A program made the position numbers and the translations under genes. Under the pieces are notes generated by a model. It made no database searches. It saw only the letters and a program-made list of their open reading frames with translations, and was not told the origin of the DNA. DNA of 64,000 nucleotides from Straminergon stramineum (lineage: Eukaryota; Streptophyta; Bryopsida; Hypnales; Calliergonaceae): assembly GCA_963920665.1 (NCBI GenBank), contig OY987270.1, forward strand, positions 11,434,019-11,498,018, in the 5' to 3' direction. Of this stretch, positions 37,161 to 55,118 are shown one piece after another; within the stretch, counting starts at the first letter, position 1; every line of letters starts with the position of its first letter.

Positions 37161-37815
37161 TAGTTGAATTTGGCAGAGTTAAGAATTGATTATTGAGTGT
37201 TTGTTGATGTCTTTTACTTGATCTTGTGATTGTAACATTTTATAGGTTTTGCTTTGGTCTTAGGACAGATTTTGCCAATCATCTTGCAATAGTGTTTTCT
37301 TGGTCAATAACAATGTCTATCATTCATGGGATTGCAGTTGAAATTTTTCAGTTTTTTTAAGCATGATGAATGTTTATGGCAACCATATGTATCTATTATC
37401 ACTTTGTTTAAAGCTTAGGTGCTATGAGGAATTACCAAGTTCTTTTAGTAGATAAGTCCTTTAGGATTTGGTTCCTTGCTTATCCTCTTTTCTGGGTCAG
37501 ATTTCTTATGAAGTGGCATGCCAGAGCTTGGATGCAACTTTACTATGTGAGTTTTTCAGCCCATGTCTCACGGAGGTAATCAATGTTTTGATGCTTCTAA
37601 TGCTACTAATGTTACTAGTTTATGTATGTGCAATTCTAAACTTTTGACTAAAAAATGCTTAGAGCAAATATTCATTCTATAAACTCAACTTCTTAATTTC
37701 GACTATATCATTCACTTATACCTTAGGATTGTATTGTAGTAGTCAAATTTCTTTCGTTCTTGCAATGATTTGTATAACTTAATTGAAATGAAACAATTGG
37801 ATGGGGTCTTGCTTA

Positions 37816-37890
37816 GATCTATTTACTAGAGGGATTGACATTCAAGGTGTGAATGTTGTCATCAATTTTGACTTTCCAAAAAATTATGAG
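37816..37890 (+). pseudogene. Fragment of a DHH1/DDX6-type DEAD-box RNA helicase
   Basis: Twenty-five codons read [15 protein letters not shown] followed by [10 protein letters not shown]. This is the helicase C-terminal domain block TRGIDI...NFDFP that marks the DHH1/DDX6 (plant RH6/RH8/RH12) branch of DEAD-box ATPases, which act in mRNA decay and P-bodies. The upstream residues of the block are scrambled and the expected LHRVGRSGRFG motif does not follow, so only one short piece remains. It may be an exon captured by a mobile element or the relic of a gene copy. Confidence 0.6.
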
Positions 37891-38411
37891 ATAGATCTTT
37901 ATATAATAAGTTCCCTTTTTTTGTGCCTTTAGTATTAATTAGGAATATGATTTGAGGTTTTTGTCAATGCTTCTTTGAACAATGGGTGAACTAGAACATC
38001 ACAGTGAATTACTTATCATCATTGTTTAGTTGTAGAATCACCTTTTGAGCAACAAAATTGTATAAACTTTTTACTCAAGATATCATTTTAAAATGGTAGA
38101 AGCCAAATTAGTTTTGCAGAGAGTGGAGAATCTTTTTTTGCCCATTCCATAGACTCTGCAATGGCACCACCATTTGACTTGCAAGTCATATAAATGGTCA
38201 TGAAATTTGTGATAGATTAGCATGTTGTATGAGTGGTTAACATGATTTTGATTCCATTTTCTTTGTGGAGTGCAGGGTTGAGAATCTTAAAGATCAAAGG
38301 CACTTCAATTTGAGGACCCATGCCTATTAGGACTTAGGACTTGGTTCTGACTGAGGTTTTTTTTTTTTACAAAGAAGCACCCTAACAAAGTCTTCTACTA
38401 TAAAGTCAGCT

Positions 38412-38810
38412 TTGAAAAGAAAAAGGGGTCAAGTTGCACAAAATGGGATACCTTCTAATATACTACAAGGGGTAGATGAAGGAACTTGGTGGGTTGGGCG
38501 AGTTCAAAAAATGAGAAGACGAGTTGGGACGAAGTGGGGCCTTTCTAGACAGCCCATTGACCTCATGAACCGACCAATTCGAACCAACAAGAAAGGTACT
38601 TCTTTGCCCTCTGCTATGGTACTACTTAATTGGTTTAGCAATGCCCCTAGGCATTTGAAATTTAAGTATGACCATTCAAACCACAAGTGGATAGATGTTG
38701 ATTCCATAGTTTCAATTGTGACTTTAACATATAATGCAAATTCTAAATTTTTTTCATTGGATCAAGAGGATGTTGCTTCTCTTAATGATTTTGTTGTTGC
38801 AAGAAAATAA
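38412..38810 (+). CDS. Unrecognised 132-codon frame, possible terminal exon or relic
   Basis: The frame is open from 38355 (just after an in-frame TGA) to TAA at 38808, with no ATG until well inside. A strong pyrimidine tract ending ACAAAG precedes it, as for a 3' splice site, so it may be a last exon. The product is basic at the start (KRKRGQ), then GTWWVGRVQKMRRRVGTKW, PIDLMNRPIRTNKK and YDHSNHKWIDVDSIV. The tryptophan-rich, well-ordered composition is unlike the AT-rich noise around it. I do not recognise the family. It could come from a mobile element or a degraded host gene. It follows the helicase fragment by about 500 bp on the same strand. Confidence 0.4.
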   Translation: MKRKRGQVAQNGIPSNILQGVDEGTWWVGRVQKMRRRVGTKWGLSRQPIDLMNRPIRTNKKGTSLPSAMVLLNWFSNAPRHLKFKYDHSNHKWIDVDSIVSIVTLTYNANSKFFSLDQEDVASLNDFVVARK

Positions 38811-41800
38811 ATTCTATGAAGGACATTCTTATATTGTTTTATTGTCTTCTTGCATGCTCATGAAATGTTGGTGTTGTTCTTTTGTATTAATGTCAATTGC
38901 TTGGTCTTATGATCCTGATTTCCAAATATTCTTATTTTGTATCTTTAAGGTTAATGTATAGTGTTATAGTTAAAGTATGGATTGAGATTCTTGAGATTGG
39001 GTGAAAGAATCACAAGTATAAAGTAGGTTAAAAATTGGAGAATTCCTTTGTGCTATTTTTTATTTATTAGGTTAGGAATTATTTTTTCATTCTTAATTAT
39101 TAGAGTTAAGGTTTTAGAGTAAACATTGTGGAGTGTTGTATCTAGAATGTGCAATTTTGGATATGAAATTGTCTTAGGATAGGGTTTTAATGTAAGTTAT
39201 TATATGGTTAACAAAAATTTCAGCTTGGAGTTCTATGGTGTTCCTTGTTAATTAGTGTTGAGCATTCATAATATTGCTAGAATTAGGTGGAAAAAGTGTG
39301 CTCAATTGGTATGTAGTTAGTTTGTTGTGTACATATGTTGGTCATGTTGTTATGATTACCAAGGTACAAATTACAGGTAGACACTTCACTAGGAGATGGA
39401 GGCAATGGCAAACTTAATGAAGCTCCATGGGTGGTTTCTTCTGGGGAGGAGATGGGTTGTTGCAAATTGGCCAACATTAGAGTTGCAAGGGCGACATTGA
39501 AGGTGTGGTGTGACTTTTTGGATACTTAGAGATTCAGCTTGGGCATTAGGAGACAACTCATTTTGGCAGTGATTGGTGCATTTTCCCATGGACTTTATGT
39601 GGCATTCATTTCTAGCAAACTTCCTCTACCTTAGTTACAATTGGAAGAGGATGGAGCCTATACTTTCAAAATAGTATAAGAAGACAACATTCAACTAATT
39701 ATTTGATTTGGGGTTGTCATATTTGGTCCAACTGTTGATTTGCAATAGTTGCTAAGAGCTTGATTGTGATGAAGACCTAACTTTGCATGCACCCAATTGT
39801 CATTAGATGACTTCTTCACTACATTGATGTTATTTTTTGTTCCATCTTCTCCATGCTAAACTCTAGATCTTCCTAAACAACTTATACATTTACTTGTAAA
39901 TGTTTGGAATCATCTTCTTTGTGCTAGTGTTTTATAAACACTCTTTTATTTTTTGATCCTAAATTCTAAACCATTGCAAATGCTTTTGTACATATTAAAT
40001 ATATACTCTCCTTACTATAGTAAAGGTTATGTTCTTGTGTGAATTTGTAGTGTTTCTAGAATGCTAATTTTCATATTGTTCATATTCTATTGCTAGTGTT
40101 GGTGCTTTTAATAGTTTGAATGTCCTAATTGTTTAATGCTTCTATGATGTTGCTTGTTCCTCTCTATATTGGGTTGTTTAGAATATGTGGCACAAAATTT
40201 TGAAATATACAGAACTAAAGTTGAATTGTACATTCTTATATTGTATCATTTGAAACTATTGTACCATAGTATAGTAGCACATATATCAAAAAAATTAAGT
40301 CAAAATGTAAGACATTGGTTTTATGGTGTATATTGTATGTGTATGAAAAAATTTAATATATAAGTTTTATATGTAAGATAGCCAAATTATAAAAAATGCA
40401 TGAAAGAATTTATAAAAAATCATAGGGTATTGGAAATATGCTTGTAGTAGCTTTTTATGTAAAAATAGGGTCATCTTAAATACAATGATGAAGGTAAATA
40501 GCCCCACATCAAATACCCTCTTAACATAGGTGTATACATTAAATTACAAGGAGTGATCTCCCCAGGGTATATTATAGTGTAGAACATCATGGTGCAAAAA
40601 CATTTATCTTGACATTCTAAAATAGAATATCAATACTTCATGGTTATAGGCCCAAAGATCAAATTTCAATAAAACATATAATCCTAAGAATTCAAAAAGA
40701 ATTCAAATTATAGTAGAAACTAGACTTAATGAACTTGATTTCATTAGTTGAACTCAAATTTGAAAAAGACCATTTTTATAGCTAAAATTCAAATCAAGAG
40801 AAAAGAGTGCCAAAACACATTGCACATTGGTACATGGATTTGCCATTTCATCATATAGGGAAGTCAAAAAATATCACAAGGGATATACGACACTATTAGT
40901 CGAAGATGGATTTAAGCACACACACTAAAGTGGATGAAAAAACGTTCTTCTCCCTATTAGAGGCCTCCTTGATATTATCCAAAGGATACATAACATCCTG
41001 TTGGGTGTTTGGAGGTAATGAATCATAAAAAGATGAAAACAATTATCCAAAGTCCATTGCCAAAATTGATTCAATTTTTGGATCAGTAGGTGCATTTTTC
41101 ATTCAATTTTTATAATTTTGAAAATCATTCATCGGCTACTTTTTGGCCACATTGTCCTCCTAGGGCTAAACTAAGAGTCATTTCATATAATAGTTTCTTT
41201 ATTGCATGTGATCTAGATATTTTTCCTAGGACCGTCTACACCTAGTACAAGGAAAATTCAACATTTTAAAATGAAAATAGTCAACAATTAATGCACTCAC
41301 CTTCAAATTCTCTTTTCCCCTTTTAAATAAGTGATTTTTGAAGAAGATGGTAATTCAGCTAAACATTACTTTGTAAAATCTACATTGTGGTTAATCTAAT
41401 ATGAAAGTGTGAAACTAGCCTATGAAAGTCATTAAGTATTTTAAATTGATACAAGCTTTAATTAACTTCCATAAAGTTTTTGGTATTGACATACATTTTG
41501 CAAGCAATACAAATTTTACTATCTCTTACTATCAAGATGAATCAATGTAAAGTACATACCTTCAACTATTGAAATAGTTGGTGATTTTGTCTTTGAAGAA
41601 TTAGGACTTGTTTTTGAAAGGTTTACCTTTGGAGATCACAATTTCCAAAGGTAGTTCAACTCTATAAAGACGTTGCAAACCTAAAAGGTCTAATGTAGGA
41701 CTTCCATGTTAATTGTAGAAACAAAAAAAGAACTTATTGGTTCAATAATTGAAGTATTTTGGTGACTACATTGATCATGGGGGGCTTCAAGGTTAACTCT

Positions 41801-42849
41801 AAAAGGTTAGATCTATCACCAAAGTACTTCACCAAAAATGATCCAATTTTTGGTCCAATAGGTACATTCTTCATTTCCATAGTAATCTTCCATTGGCCTT
41901 TTTTGGGCCTCAAAATCCTTTGAAGGTTAAAGTGAGGAGGAGGCCATAAAGTAGACTATCAACATTTGTAGTATAATTTCTATAATTGGGTAGCTTTCAT
42001 TCCATGAATACTCATTAAATGATTGGCTATGACCATTTTGACCCAATAGTCCTCAACTTTTTTTAATCATGTCCACCTTTCCATAACCAGTTGTTAAACA
42101 TGTGGAGCTCTCCCTAAAGATTCCACCAAAGATACCTTCAATCCCTGAATATTTGCGGATCTAATTCAATTCAATTCAATTAAAGAACTGAAGTGCACTT
42201 TTGTTTTCCATGCCATTTGATTCCGTTGGACTGAAATTTCAATGACATTCCCTGGTCTTCTCAATTTTCGAAGCTTTCATTTGCTCCCCACAACCTACAA
42301 CTTCCAGTGTAAAAAGGGTCATTGAACAGTATAGTGAGCTGCACGGATGGGATAAACGAGTAGTCCGCCCTCCAAATCCAACACTATGAAGTTCCGTCTC
42401 TTCCACTGGTCTGGATACTCTGACAGCTGAATGCTTGGATACGAAAGCAATCTACAGTCTAATCTTACCTTGTCTCGGCATTCCTTGCAAGGAGTGCTTG
42501 AGAATAACTTACAACTATTTCCACAATCATTCGGAATCGGCTCAGTGCTGTGAAGGCCAAGCCAGACACGAAAAAGAAAGAGTCAAGACACCAATTCAAA
42601 GTCTGTAGTGTAACCATTAAATTAATGCAAAAATGATGATACATTTTCATTCTAGATCCCACTGTTGACGGAAATCCGAGTGTCGGATCACCAAGGTACA
42701 TGAATGTTCCCACAAAAATCCACTTTCAATGACGTCGTCTATTGTAAGCTTATCCTATACAAGAATTCTCCTTCAAATTCATCATCAAGCTTACTACCAC
42801 CGTACTTGCACAATGGCAATAAGCGCATCAATCAAATCACAATAAAGAA
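38811..42849. other. AT-rich intergenic
   Basis: No gene is supported. A diverged direct repeat is visible: about 41040-41180 and 41800-41950 share the order GATYCAATTTTTGG..CA, GTRCATT, then GGCC..TTTTTGG and a GAGG-rich end. The rest is likely decayed repeat DNA. The segment next to 42850 includes the GDH 3' untranslated region. Confidence 0.4.
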
Positions 42850-47231
<4,382 letters not shown>

Positions 47232-47396
47232 TCAACCACTCTCACCCCAAAACTTCACGCAATCACGAATCCAGCTTCACAGCTCGCAACGCCTTAAATA
47301 TACCCTGAGACATCCCCTGTCCTCTCAGGTCCGCAAAAGCCACACTCCGAAATAGCGCGAATCAGACACTGAATGTGCCATGTGCTTCGCGAGCTC

Positions 47397-47403
47397 TTTT
47401 ATA
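47397..47403 (-). promoter_or_regulatory. TATA box of the GDH gene
   Basis: TATAAAA on the minus strand, about 210 bases upstream of the start codon, in a locally less AT-rich stretch. It would imply a 5' leader of roughly 180 bases. Confidence 0.55.
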
Positions 47404-49098
47404 CGAGACCAAAAGAACGAGAAAGGACCGGGAAAAAGGACTCATGGATTGACATCTGATTCAGTGCGAAGGTGGCGTCCCCCGAGCGGTGTGGATAACA
47501 ACGGAGCGCGATTTGTGCGTCAGCTGACTGAAACTGTGTGCCAGTTCGGTGATGAGGTGGCGAGCCCAGCCGCTCCCCAAAGCGCCACACTTGACTGGGA
47601 ATTTGCGAAGTACGAATATCCCACTGCGACGGTCTTCGGAGAAAGTGCGTAGGGGTTGAAGTCGTCAGCGATGAGCATGACCTCCCATCTGGCATTGCCA
47701 ACTAATCCAGAACAGTAAATTAAGGGCCAGCGGCCAGCCACCGTCCAGCTAGTGGAGCCGACGGCGTAACTTAAGTGATTTATGGTGCTAATCCGCACGC
47801 CTGGAATGGCGTGAAGACTGAATGTGTCTGTGTGAATGACGCGGTGTTGGGGAGTCATTGCCTCTCTGTGCGATGACTTGGGTGCGCGGGCGTTTGAACT
47901 GGTTGCGCAGTCGTCGTTGTGGATCGACGAATGTGCTGTTGTGCTCGTAAGTGGACTTCCATTGATGCCGGCGACCACAAGTACTCCGGACGCTTTTTCC
48001 TTCTCGAGTTCTCGTTTGCTTCGTTTCCTTATCCTCGTACTCTCAAGACAGTGTCGGGGAACAAATACGCTTTTCTAAATGCACTCTCAAGTGTACACAA
48101 CTTGAAATGTGGAAATTGTCCAATTAGATGTGGACAGATAATCTGAATATGCAGGGAATAATGTCACTGTCTAGACGAATCAAATAATCTCCTGATTCAC
48201 GCACATGTGTTCACAATTTGACATGTGGAAGGTGTCCAATAAGATGTGTACACAACATGCAACATGTGTTTTCACAGGTGACGTGTACGTTCACTACGCG
48301 TACTCTGAATATGGTTTGTCAAGCACCTTCTGCTGATAAGTAAAGTCAGCAGAACAAGCGTGTTGTAAGTGCACGTTATAGGATCCGAGGTCGTATTCTA
48401 GTTTTTCCACATTATTTATCCAGAAGCAACTCATAGTCCGACTGAATTATTTAAGGTTGTATCTTACGACAACCTGCAATCAAGCGAACCTTAAGTGTTG
48501 ATAGTCCACAGAGTAGAGGTGAATGATCTAATCAAAATTGCAGAATCAAAGAGCATGGTAGCGAATGTGGACTCGCTAATTTCTCTCATTTACGGTTGCG
48601 AAGGTACATGTACACAGAACTGTAGTGACAAGCCAGGTCTTGAAAAAAAGCCTCCACTCAAACACAAAGAGGGCATAGGCTATGAAGAACTTAATAACCA
48701 AACCAAATTACAGCTGGGTTCACCACAAGGCACCTCGGTCTAAAATGCTTTCTATCTCTTTTATTCATGATCAAATAAAATTGGACTACCCTGTTCCACA
48801 TAGATTTATCCTCGTATACTTAACCCTAAACTTGTGGCATAAAAGAGAAACTGTCTTTCCTGATGATCAAAACGGCTGTCGGCATACTCGATCAGGAAAA
48901 GATCAAACGACGGAGGGCTGAAGAAAGCATACAGGAGGCGTATAGATGAGGCAAGTTGTGGTGATATCGATCTTTCAAATATGGAAAAGTAATGCCAGGA
49001 TTCGGAAGGATATCTATACAAATGCAGGAAATGCCACGACTGTCATCTTAGATAAAGCTAAGATACAACACTTCTAGAGTACCATCGAATAGCAAACC
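47404..49098. other. GDH promoter region and alpha-SNAP 3' flank
   Basis: Upstream region of GDH (47404 to about 48500), moderately GC-rich with many short frames that do not resemble proteins, followed by the downstream flank of alpha-SNAP. No separate gene is supported. Confidence 0.45.
48092..48250 (+). repeat. Direct repeat pair upstream of GDH
   Basis: A 44-base stretch at 48092-48135 (TGTACACAACTTGAAATGTG ...) recurs at 48207-48250 with about 38 matches. Further ACATGTG/CACATGT words occur between and after. These may be repeated regulatory sites or decayed repeat DNA. Confidence 0.55.
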
Positions 49099-51500
49099 TC
49101 ACATAAGGTCTTCGTCGTCATTCTGCTCTTTATTCTTCAAAATATTCTTTGCTCGCAATAGCAAAGTGGTTTTCCATTGGTCCTGTACGCACCACATCAA
49201 ATGTCAAGACATTATACCCAATGAGATCAAGGATCCAAATATCTCTTCGCTGCAATCAATCTGCAGTGAGACTGTAACCAAAGAGTTGCCGCAGAGATTG
49301 TTATACGAATTCCACGTAAACAGAGTCCGTGTTTAGAACCACCATTCGAAAACCGTCAGATTCTAGATAATCTCAACACTGCGTTACATAAATCTTTGTT
49401 GACTACAGGTGGAAATATTTTTCATTGCGCAATTAAAATTTAGGTGAGGCCCTTACAGTGTTATCTAGAAACAATTTCCAAAATTATGACACTTAGAAAA
49501 CACTTGACCAGGGCGGTCAATACAATCCATAAACTCATCATGCAAACGAGGCTCACCAGACGGCTCATGCTGTCAAACTCTTTCACAACATCAGTGAATT
49601 TTTCGGTGTCCACCTCGGTGATGGCAGTGGCTAAATCCTGCGAGAATTTCACATGACGCTTGCGCATCAGCATTTGAGGACTTCCCCGAGACAGACTGTA
49701 ACAATGTCTCTTCCTGAGTGGACAGGTTGAAACCTAAGAATACGCTAAATATGAGTACTATTTATCAAGAATGACAGGATCAATAGGCCCGGAGAAATAC
49801 CTGCAAAAACTTGCATTCTCTTGTGCCAGAGAAAGTAGGGTCCAGCTCCTGCAGCAGAGACAGAAGTCATTGGTACGCTCTTATTGACAATCAAGATGAC
49901 CTGATGCTGCTGATGCTGATGTTGTCAAGTTTAATCAAGAATGAAGATGGTGGAGAACTGACCTGATAATTTTGGAGGGCGTTCTCGACTTTAATGTCAT
50001 CATTTAAACAGAGCTGGCAAAGGCCAGCATTCAAAAGGTATCCTTTTACGCTGTATTTCAGCAAGTTATTGTTCAAAGAATGCTTTGCCACTGCCTCGTA
50101 GATTTTGATTGCTCTGTCATACCTGACACAACAAGCACATAGATGTTCACAACCAAGTTACAGGCAAGGACAAACTACTCGCGTACAACGTCAGATCTAC
50201 CCAAAGTTGCATACACTATAGGAAATCATTTAACATGAGTAGTGACCAAATCTAGTAGAATAAAGCTCGAGGTTGCGCTATAAGGAATAGTTGTATAAGC
50301 ACAAAATGAAATATAAGAAGAGAGACATACTGTTCCATTTGTGCAGCATACTGCGCAACCTTGAGCTTGCACTGGTTGCTGGTACTATCCACATTCTCTC
50401 CTGAGTAAAGATCGGCTGCCTTATCATAGTACTCCATAGCCTTCAGATAATCCTCCTCCTTTTCGTATAAGTCCGCGATGTCCTGTACAAACGACCACAC
50501 CATCAGCAATTTGCAATACGTAGACCAAAGAAATCCAATGCCGTACAGATTCTGACCACCACGTAACTAAAAATTTACAGAAAACGCGATAAAGTTCCAT
50601 CCTAGAGTTTAAATCTATCTGACTAAAGACAAGAGGTCACAAAAAAACTCTTCTATTCAACGTCTTGTTAAACATGACGCGATTGTGGCAAAATTCCCAA
50701 ACAACTTGAACTTATGGCATACGCTGCAACCACAGCCTCACAACAAAATAATTGAAGCCCCAAACATATATGATAAAAATTCACCAGGAAGTAATTTATC
50801 ACCTTGTAATGCTTAGCTGCCATAGACAGTCGCCCAATATCTTCGAACATTTGTATTGCCATGTTCAGCATCCTGACAGCCTCTGTATTTCAAAAACCAA
50901 ACTCAAGTAAGTTTCTGTATACAAACAACCAACAGATCCATCTAAAAGAGAAAATAAGACAAACTTCAGAAAAAGCCTTACCATGGACATCCGGCTTCTT
51001 CTTGTACGCATTCGCGGCATCAACATAAGCGGCAGCTGCTTCATGCTTGCTGTCCAACTGTAATAAAAAAACAAACGCTAACGTGATGAACCTCTTCCAC
51101 AAACCTAAAATCTTAAAGATTTCGACAAAACGATTCCTTCTAATACAGTGTATCTTCATCCAAGGCCAGTCACCCGTACCTTCAATTGACAGTTCGCCAG
51201 CTTAATATATACATTAGCCGCTTCGTCCCCTGCACAGATCACGAACTCCTCAGAAAACCAAGATGCATCGCCCTCCGAAACCTAGAAACACTACTCACAC
51301 CGCAACCTACACTCCGAACTGCCAAAAATTCCACAAACCTCAAACTCACAGGCTTTAGCAAGCTTGTAAGCGTTCCCCGCCTTCTCAAACAAATCGGCCG
51401 CATCTTCGAACTTGTGAGTGCTCCCGAACAACCCCCAGCCCGAGAGCTTCTTCTCCGCCTTTTTCTCAAAATCCACGCCCTTTGCCCGGTTGTCTCCCAT
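49099..51500 (-). CDS. ASNAP: Alpha-soluble NSF attachment protein (alpha-SNAP)
   Basis: Nine minus-strand exons (51500-51350, 51229-51180, 51057-50982, 50882-50803, 50482-50331, 50122-49963, 49848-49801, 49637-49557, 49182-49099) join in frame to 293 aa, within the family's usual 289-295. Alpha-SNAP binds SNARE bundles at membranes and recruits the NSF ATPase that pulls them apart after fusion. The protein is a stack of TPR-like helices. Family blocks are [84 protein letters not shown] and [12 protein letters not shown]. It ends in the acidic NDDEDLM tail that contacts NSF, slightly different from the EEDDLT tail of Arabidopsis. Exon 1 must end at the GTGAGT donor at 51349, which restores the AKAWDEA block; the longer frame past it is intronic. 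Confidence 0.96.
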
Positions 51501-52899
51501 CTCGGTGATCGGTTCTTTGCAGTCGCTGCGCAATCTTCTGCCTTCTGCCTTCGCTGGGGCAACGAGCAACAGAACGATGATCTAGCTGACAAGCGGAATG
51601 CGAGAGAAGGCTTGCGCTCATGAAGGCGCATCAGCTCGATGCGCCGGCTGAGAGGATGAAGTTCATCGCAGCTCCGTCACACCAGCGCCAGCGGAGTACT
51701 GTAGCGATGCGCACCTTGGCCTCCAAGGTCGGTTCCCCCAAACTCACCCTTGTCTATAACCGCAATCATCACTTTGTGAACATCTCCAAAGTCAATATGT
51801 ACGTATGTTGAAGAAACGATTTTGGAACTCCTTTAGCTTTTGCATATGGTATCCCAATGTCATGCTCTTAGGTGCGTGGAACTTCCTTTCATTTGCCCTC
51901 AAGAATATATAAAAATTGAAACAGTTTAAAAATGCTTAATGTTCATAACATCCAAAATTAGTGATTTTAGAGGGAAGTCAATCTATTTTATGAAAATTAT
52001 TCACTAGTCACTACCCAAAAAGTACAAGGCTTTTGGAAATCCATTCATACAATTTTATATAGTTGAACATCCCATGACCAACCACTTAAGGAATTTGTGC
52101 ATGGTCCGGAGCTGTAGAAGGCAATTTTAATTTATAACCCTGTGGATAGATAGAAATCATGGGCATTGCCAAAGTTTCATAATTTTTTTCCTTAAATTAA
52201 AATTGTTATGAATTTTAGAAGCCAAAAGTTTGCCTTCTCCCATCCCCAATATACAGATTCTTCCATCATTACTCATCTAAAGACTAATTGGGCTCTCAAA
52301 ACAAAGCAAATTTGTCATTACAGTGATGGCTACAAGATGGTGGGAAACTGAAAACTTGATGGTTACTTGTTAGTCTTCTCTATGTTGAATTTCCCATTAC
52401 CTATGTATTGACTATGGATTTTGGCTTGTAATGGGCGGTTCTACCATAAATGGGGTTGTCTTATATATAAAACTTAAGTGTCCAATTAATTCCCACCCCT
52501 ATCCTTCTTCACAAATTTTCCCTTCCCTCTACTCCATAGAGATATATAGGATATACTACAAAACCAACAACAATTAGTTCAAGTGCCATTGACAAAGTGT
52601 AATTTTTTTAATAACAAATTTACCTATGAACACTTTAGAATTTGCACTTAAACTATTCTACAAACATCCCATTCAATATGAGTTACCTAATACATATAGC
52701 TTCAAAGATTGAAGCTAAATGGACTATAAACCCTATCTTCATGTAGTACAATTTTCAATTCGATGAATCCACTAAGGTAAACCTCCCTAATCGTGCAATG
52801 TGACAATTTTTGCTACACATGGTCAATGTCTTATAATTTTTTATTTATATACTACTAGTATTTTAGCACAATTTCAATCCACTGCCCTTCATTGTAGAT
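51501..52899. other. Alpha-SNAP promoter region and AT-rich intergenic
   Basis: 51501-51800 is GC-richer and holds the alpha-SNAP leader and promoter; no clear TATA box. 51850-52899 is AT-rich, probably part of repeat K or other decayed repeats. Confidence 0.45.
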
Positions 52900-53410
52900 T
52901 TTCTTGATTGTGTCCATTTTATCATCCATACTATTTGCCTACATCTATATTTACCATATTATGAAAATATACCTAGACCCTATCTATCAAGGCTAATTTA
53001 TTTATAAAAATTCCTTCTACACAATTTTTTTACATAGACAAGCCTATTACCACAATGATTTGCAACTTGATTATCTTGGGGCCAACTCTAGGAGGGATAC
53101 ATATTTTTTAGAGGTGTGTGCATGTTTCACAAATCAAACCCAAGTGGAATTATAATTTTTTTGATTAAAATTATAATTTCTATGAATTTCTAATTTGGTT
53201 AGCCTTGAAATTATAAAATCATCAATAGACTAGAGTAATAAATGTCTTATACACAACCTATAACCACCATTCTATGTATCTATGAGCACTTGAGTATTCA
53301 CCAATAAAGGCTTGAAATGTTAACCCTTGTAGCCATTAATGCACTAAAATTGTCAAAAAATGGATAGATTTGGGTGAATTTTGTTGTGGCAATGGGGCCA
53401 AAAGTAGGAT
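52900..53410 (-). repeat. Large AT-rich repeat K, copy K2
   Basis: Inverse orientation to K1. 53020-53410 matches 32085-32460, and 52900-53015 matches 34085-34200. The two segments that are 1.6 kb apart in K1 are adjacent here. Confidence 0.5.
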
Positions 53411-55065
53411 GGCAAAAATAGGAGGTTGGTAGTTGTGGGTTGGTTTACTTTATAGTGTACTTCTATTCTGAATTTTTTTTATTTTTTAAATATGATTTGT
53501 ATTTTTATGAATATTCTTCATTTTTTTTCTTCAAAAATTCATGGTAATTTGAATTTTTCATTAAAAAAAATTGAAAATTTTATGACATATAGTAGACATT
53601 GATTTCATTTATGAAAAGTAAAACCAACAAATTTCACTTATAATTAGCAACAAAATGGAAGATTCAAAGTGAGAGACTTTTAAGTTTGACAACATGATCA
53701 TGGGCTCCATCTTTTCGGGGGGTAACTTGATTTCACACATTTTTTTAATTGACCACATTTAGAAAAAAGTTGAGTTACTATGTTGAACCTCCTTAAAGGC
53801 CAAACATTCAAATTTTGAACAACTAAACATCCCAAGCACACAAAAATGCATTTTTTCATCCATTGATTTTTTTGAAGATTCTTATGTTAGTTCTTTAACA
53901 TTTGTACTAAATAGATTCTTAAGACTTTGTTTTGTAAATAGTCAATAATTCAAAGGATACTACTAGGTCTAGCATCAAAAAATGACCCTTCAATAAATAT
54001 CTTGAATAAATAAACTAAGTAAATAAAGAATTTTGATTAGAACTTAACATTTTGAATTTAAGGAAAAAATATCCTCACGAAAGCTGTAAATATTCAATTT
54101 ATAGTTGATTTTCAAGAAGAATTTCTAATTTTTGGCTTCAAATTTTATTGAAACTATTGGTTTGAGTGCTTTGCTAGTCAATCTAACCATATTGCATATG
54201 ATCTATAGATCATATTTTACAACTATTGTTTGAGAGTCATCACTAAATTATTAATCTAAATTTCATTTTATAATGCATATTAACAATCTTGAAAATGTGG
54301 AGTATGCCCCAGTCCTTATGGGGTTAAATAAGGTCTAAAATTATGTTGTGAATATAATTATTGCATTTTTTTTCCTTAAGGAGTAAAATTCCTACCTTGC
54401 TTCAAATTCCATGACCTTTTAAAATTGATGAAGAACAATGAACTTCAGGCTATAAGAAGGATCTCTTCAAGTATTCATCCCTCTTCATTGCATTGTATTA
54501 ATGAAGTTAGTCTTTTTGCCTTTCATACTACTCTACCAAAACATCTTGATTTTCAATGGTGCAAGTGATGTTTTAATCAAATTAATTTTTTTTTCATTTC
54601 GACATTATGTGACTTGAATTTTACTTGATTTCAATGGATGTAACCATTAATTTTCAAAAAAAATTGACATTACTTTCTAGAATTACTTGTTGTTGACCTT
54701 ATTGCCTAGCTACAGTAAAAAATAAATGAAGGAAATATTTGATGATATATTCTCCCTTCCTCAATGAACAAAATTGTTGGGCTGCTAAAAACTCTAAAAA
54801 TGAAACCATCCCGGTTGAGATGAATGTATGCACACTATTGGATGAATAATTGTATATTCATCCAAACTTTGCATGTTTCATCCATCCAAGCCTACAGATG
54901 TAAATGGCTTCACCACTCCAAAGAGCCAACGAAGATCGCTTCCCGCTCTTGCCAAAAGAAACGAAGCGGTAGCTCGGAAAGGAGTTTGTCACTTTTGAAT
55001 TCTGCGCGCCGCCCTTTATCAAGTTCAGTTCCAATTTCTTCCGCTTCCCTTCGTTCGAATTCTCG
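53411..55065. other. AT-rich intergenic and NSE2 upstream region
   Basis: No gene is supported in 53411-54880. From about 54900 the base composition rises and the sequence is presumably the NSE2 promoter and leader. Confidence 0.45.
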
Positions 55066-55074
55066 AAACCCTAA
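55066..55074 (+). promoter_or_regulatory. Telo-box in the NSE2 leader/promoter
   Basis: AAACCCTAA, 45 bases before the start codon. Telo-boxes near the transcription start are common in plant genes expressed in dividing cells, which suits an SMC5/6 component. Confidence 0.5.
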
Positions 55075-55118
55075 TTTACGGTTTCTTCCATTTTCTTTCT
55101 TCGTGTTTCTCCGTTGCC

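Noticed and set aside
47520..47978. 152-codon minus-strand frame upstream of GDH
   Set aside because: No recognisable domain, overlapped by frames on the other strand, and located in the GDH promoter region.
51291..51349. Longer alpha-SNAP exon 1 reading on to CEFEVCG
   Set aside because: It would destroy the conserved AKxWDxA block. The GTGAGT donor at 51349 and the acceptor before 51229 restore the family sequence in phase.
53318..54330. TTAACCCTTG and GGGGTTAA as the two ends of a 1-kb element
   Set aside because: The left site lies inside repeat K, collinear with K1, and the inner bases of the two ends do not match.
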